Assembly (NCBI GenBank): GCA_963855995.1
Contig: OY979718.1
Location: forward strand, 21,692,282-21,756,281
Length of the DNA: 64,000 bases
From: Muricea muricata
Lineage: Eukaryota > Cnidaria > Anthozoa > Malacalcyonacea > Plexauridae
Direction: 5' to 3'
Shown piece after piece: positions 63,057-64,000 of the stretch (position 1 is its first letter; the number at the start of each line of letters is the position of its first letter). The notes beneath the pieces are model-generated. The model saw only the letters and a program-made list of their open reading frames with translations, was not told where the DNA came from and made no database searches. Position numbers and translations under genes: made by a program.

Positions 63057-63985
63057 CAGTGAACTCTAATACAACTGGAACGATAACTTGGCCGCCATCT
63101 TTGAAGCCAAATTGAAGGCCGCCATGTACGTCACGCCGCGAAAATATGACCTATTTTCAAAAGCTCTTTTCGACCCTTTAACTTCGTGTTTTAGAGCCAG
63201 TTAGGTGCTAAATATTTTCTAGATAGATTGAAATTTCATCTACCTCAACTTTCTAGGACGTCCAGTGAGGTTTTAAAATATTTTTTGGCTGCTAAAAATG
63301 AAAAACAGTTTCGGCGAAAACTTTGTCACGAAATATATTTTTTAAACAACTGTTACCTCTCGAGTTTTAACAGTTAGATGGAAGAGGCTGCCAAGAACTA
63401 TCCGTAACCGAAGTTTAAAGCTTTAAAACTAATGCTATCTGACGAAAAATGTTAGTTTTGTACGTATTTTTAAATCAACCATACAAATACACCACTTTGA
63501 AAACCTCGATTTACTCACGTTTTAGAAGAGCTGCAGCAAAAACCAAAAGCTCAAAATAAACAACGATACCTGGACTTTAGCACAAGATAAGTTTTGGAAG
63601 AGTTGACATGTTTTAAAGCAATATATTCTTGAGTTGAAGAGCGTAGTTTGCTTCGTAGTTTGCTTCGGCACGTTGAAACTTTCGTCATTTTCCAGAGTAA
63701 AAAACTGATAGCCCTCAATTTTTTCCGTAACCAAGTGTAGAACAGTCAGGACTATCCAGAAAACCAGGATCGAATCTTTAAAATTGAAGTCTTGCGATAA
63801 AAATTCTCATTTTTCAAGCATATTTTCGCTCAAAAACAAACTTTTCACTCCTCGTAAATTTCCCCAGTCCTTTCGAACAAGCCATTTTCCCCGCGCGGTT
63901 CCCGCCTTTTGCTTCAAATTTGGCTTCATCCAATCATAGGACGAAAACATAGGAGTTATCGTTCCAGTTGTATTAGAGTTCACTG
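63057..63985. mobile_element. hAT-like MITE in the right terminal repeat
   Basis: 929 bp with a perfect 32-bp inverted terminus (CAGTGAACTCTAATACAACT then GGAACGATAACT). Flanked by GTCGGAAA at 63049-63056 and 63986-63993. A third tandem copy of the octamer stands at 63041-63048. No transposase. Perfect termini imply recent mobility. Confidence 0.92.
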
Positions 63986-64000
63986 GTCGGAAACCTTGAA

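Larger units (their letters stand above)
59102..64000 (-). mobile_element. THAP/DDE (ISL2EU-like) DNA transposon with ~460-bp terminal repeats
   Basis: The left terminal repeat (59102 to about 59565) begins TTCAAGGTTTCCGACGCCAT, and its inverse runs from about 62588 to the window end (63986-64000), interrupted by a MITE. Shared text includes AAGCCAGGGGGTGCAAAAAC and CCGCATAGACCACGTTTTAC. Between them lies a broken minus-strand transposase (60775-62495). A THAP domain fused to a DDE_Tnp_4-type nuclease suggests the ISL2EU branch of PIF/Harbinger-related elements. The right border lies at or beyond the window edge. Confidence 0.85.

Overview
Eukaryotic, almost certainly metazoan, AT-rich genomic DNA with spliced genes and a very heavy load of mobile elements. 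A sacsin-like gene, exons of a HECTD1-like E3 ligase, CR1/L2-like LINEs, a BEL/Pao relic, THAP/DDE transposon and many MITEs fit a basal invertebrate. An anthozoan cnidarian (coral or anemone) is my best guess. That is inference from content, not a species identification.

Layout. 1-1.9 kb: decayed LINE split by a MITE. 2.1-5.8 kb: a 3.7-kb foldback (two inverted arms) with a MITE in one arm. 5.8-23 kb: mostly non-coding DNA with several MITEs (hAT-like, TTAA-flanked, TA-flanked), tRNA-derived SINE heads, a 14-bp minisatellite and hairpins. 23.1-26.15 kb (+): five recognisable but frameshifted exons of a HECTD1-like gene. 26.2-27.4 kb: a foldback MITE and a 50-bp minisatellite. 27.4-30.35 kb (-): wrecked BEL/Pao pol. 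30.6-32.04 kb: MITEs and a LINE scrap. 33.9-34.6 kb (-): truncated copy of part of the sacsin-like gene. 34.8-37.0 kb (+): 5'-truncated LINE ending in a TATG microsatellite. 37.5-50.2 kb (-): the one intact-looking protein gene, a three-exon sacsin-like gene encoding a predicted 2,872 residues. 51.2-51.6 kb (+): decayed THAP exon. 52.48-58.58 kb: a 6.1-kb foldback whose arms contain ~195-bp tandem repeats. 59.1 kb to the window end: a THAP + DDE transposon with ~460-bp terminal repeats, interrupted by two hAT-like MITEs.

The sacsin-like gene is the main functional unit. Its exact splice model (22-nt first exon, 8,155-nt central exon, 442-nt HEPN exon) was read from splice sites and reading-frame phase. 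It pairs two HSP90-like ATPase modules with a C-terminal HEPN domain. Almost everything else is a stratified record of transposition, where nested insertions, target-site duplications and empty sites can be read directly.

I did not find a clearly new biological system. The most unusual objects are the 6.1-kb foldback with satellite-like arms, the nested THAP/DDE element, and the two decayed gene copies (HECTD1-like and sacsin-like). All coordinates were read by eye. Repeat borders without an exact target-site duplication are approximate.
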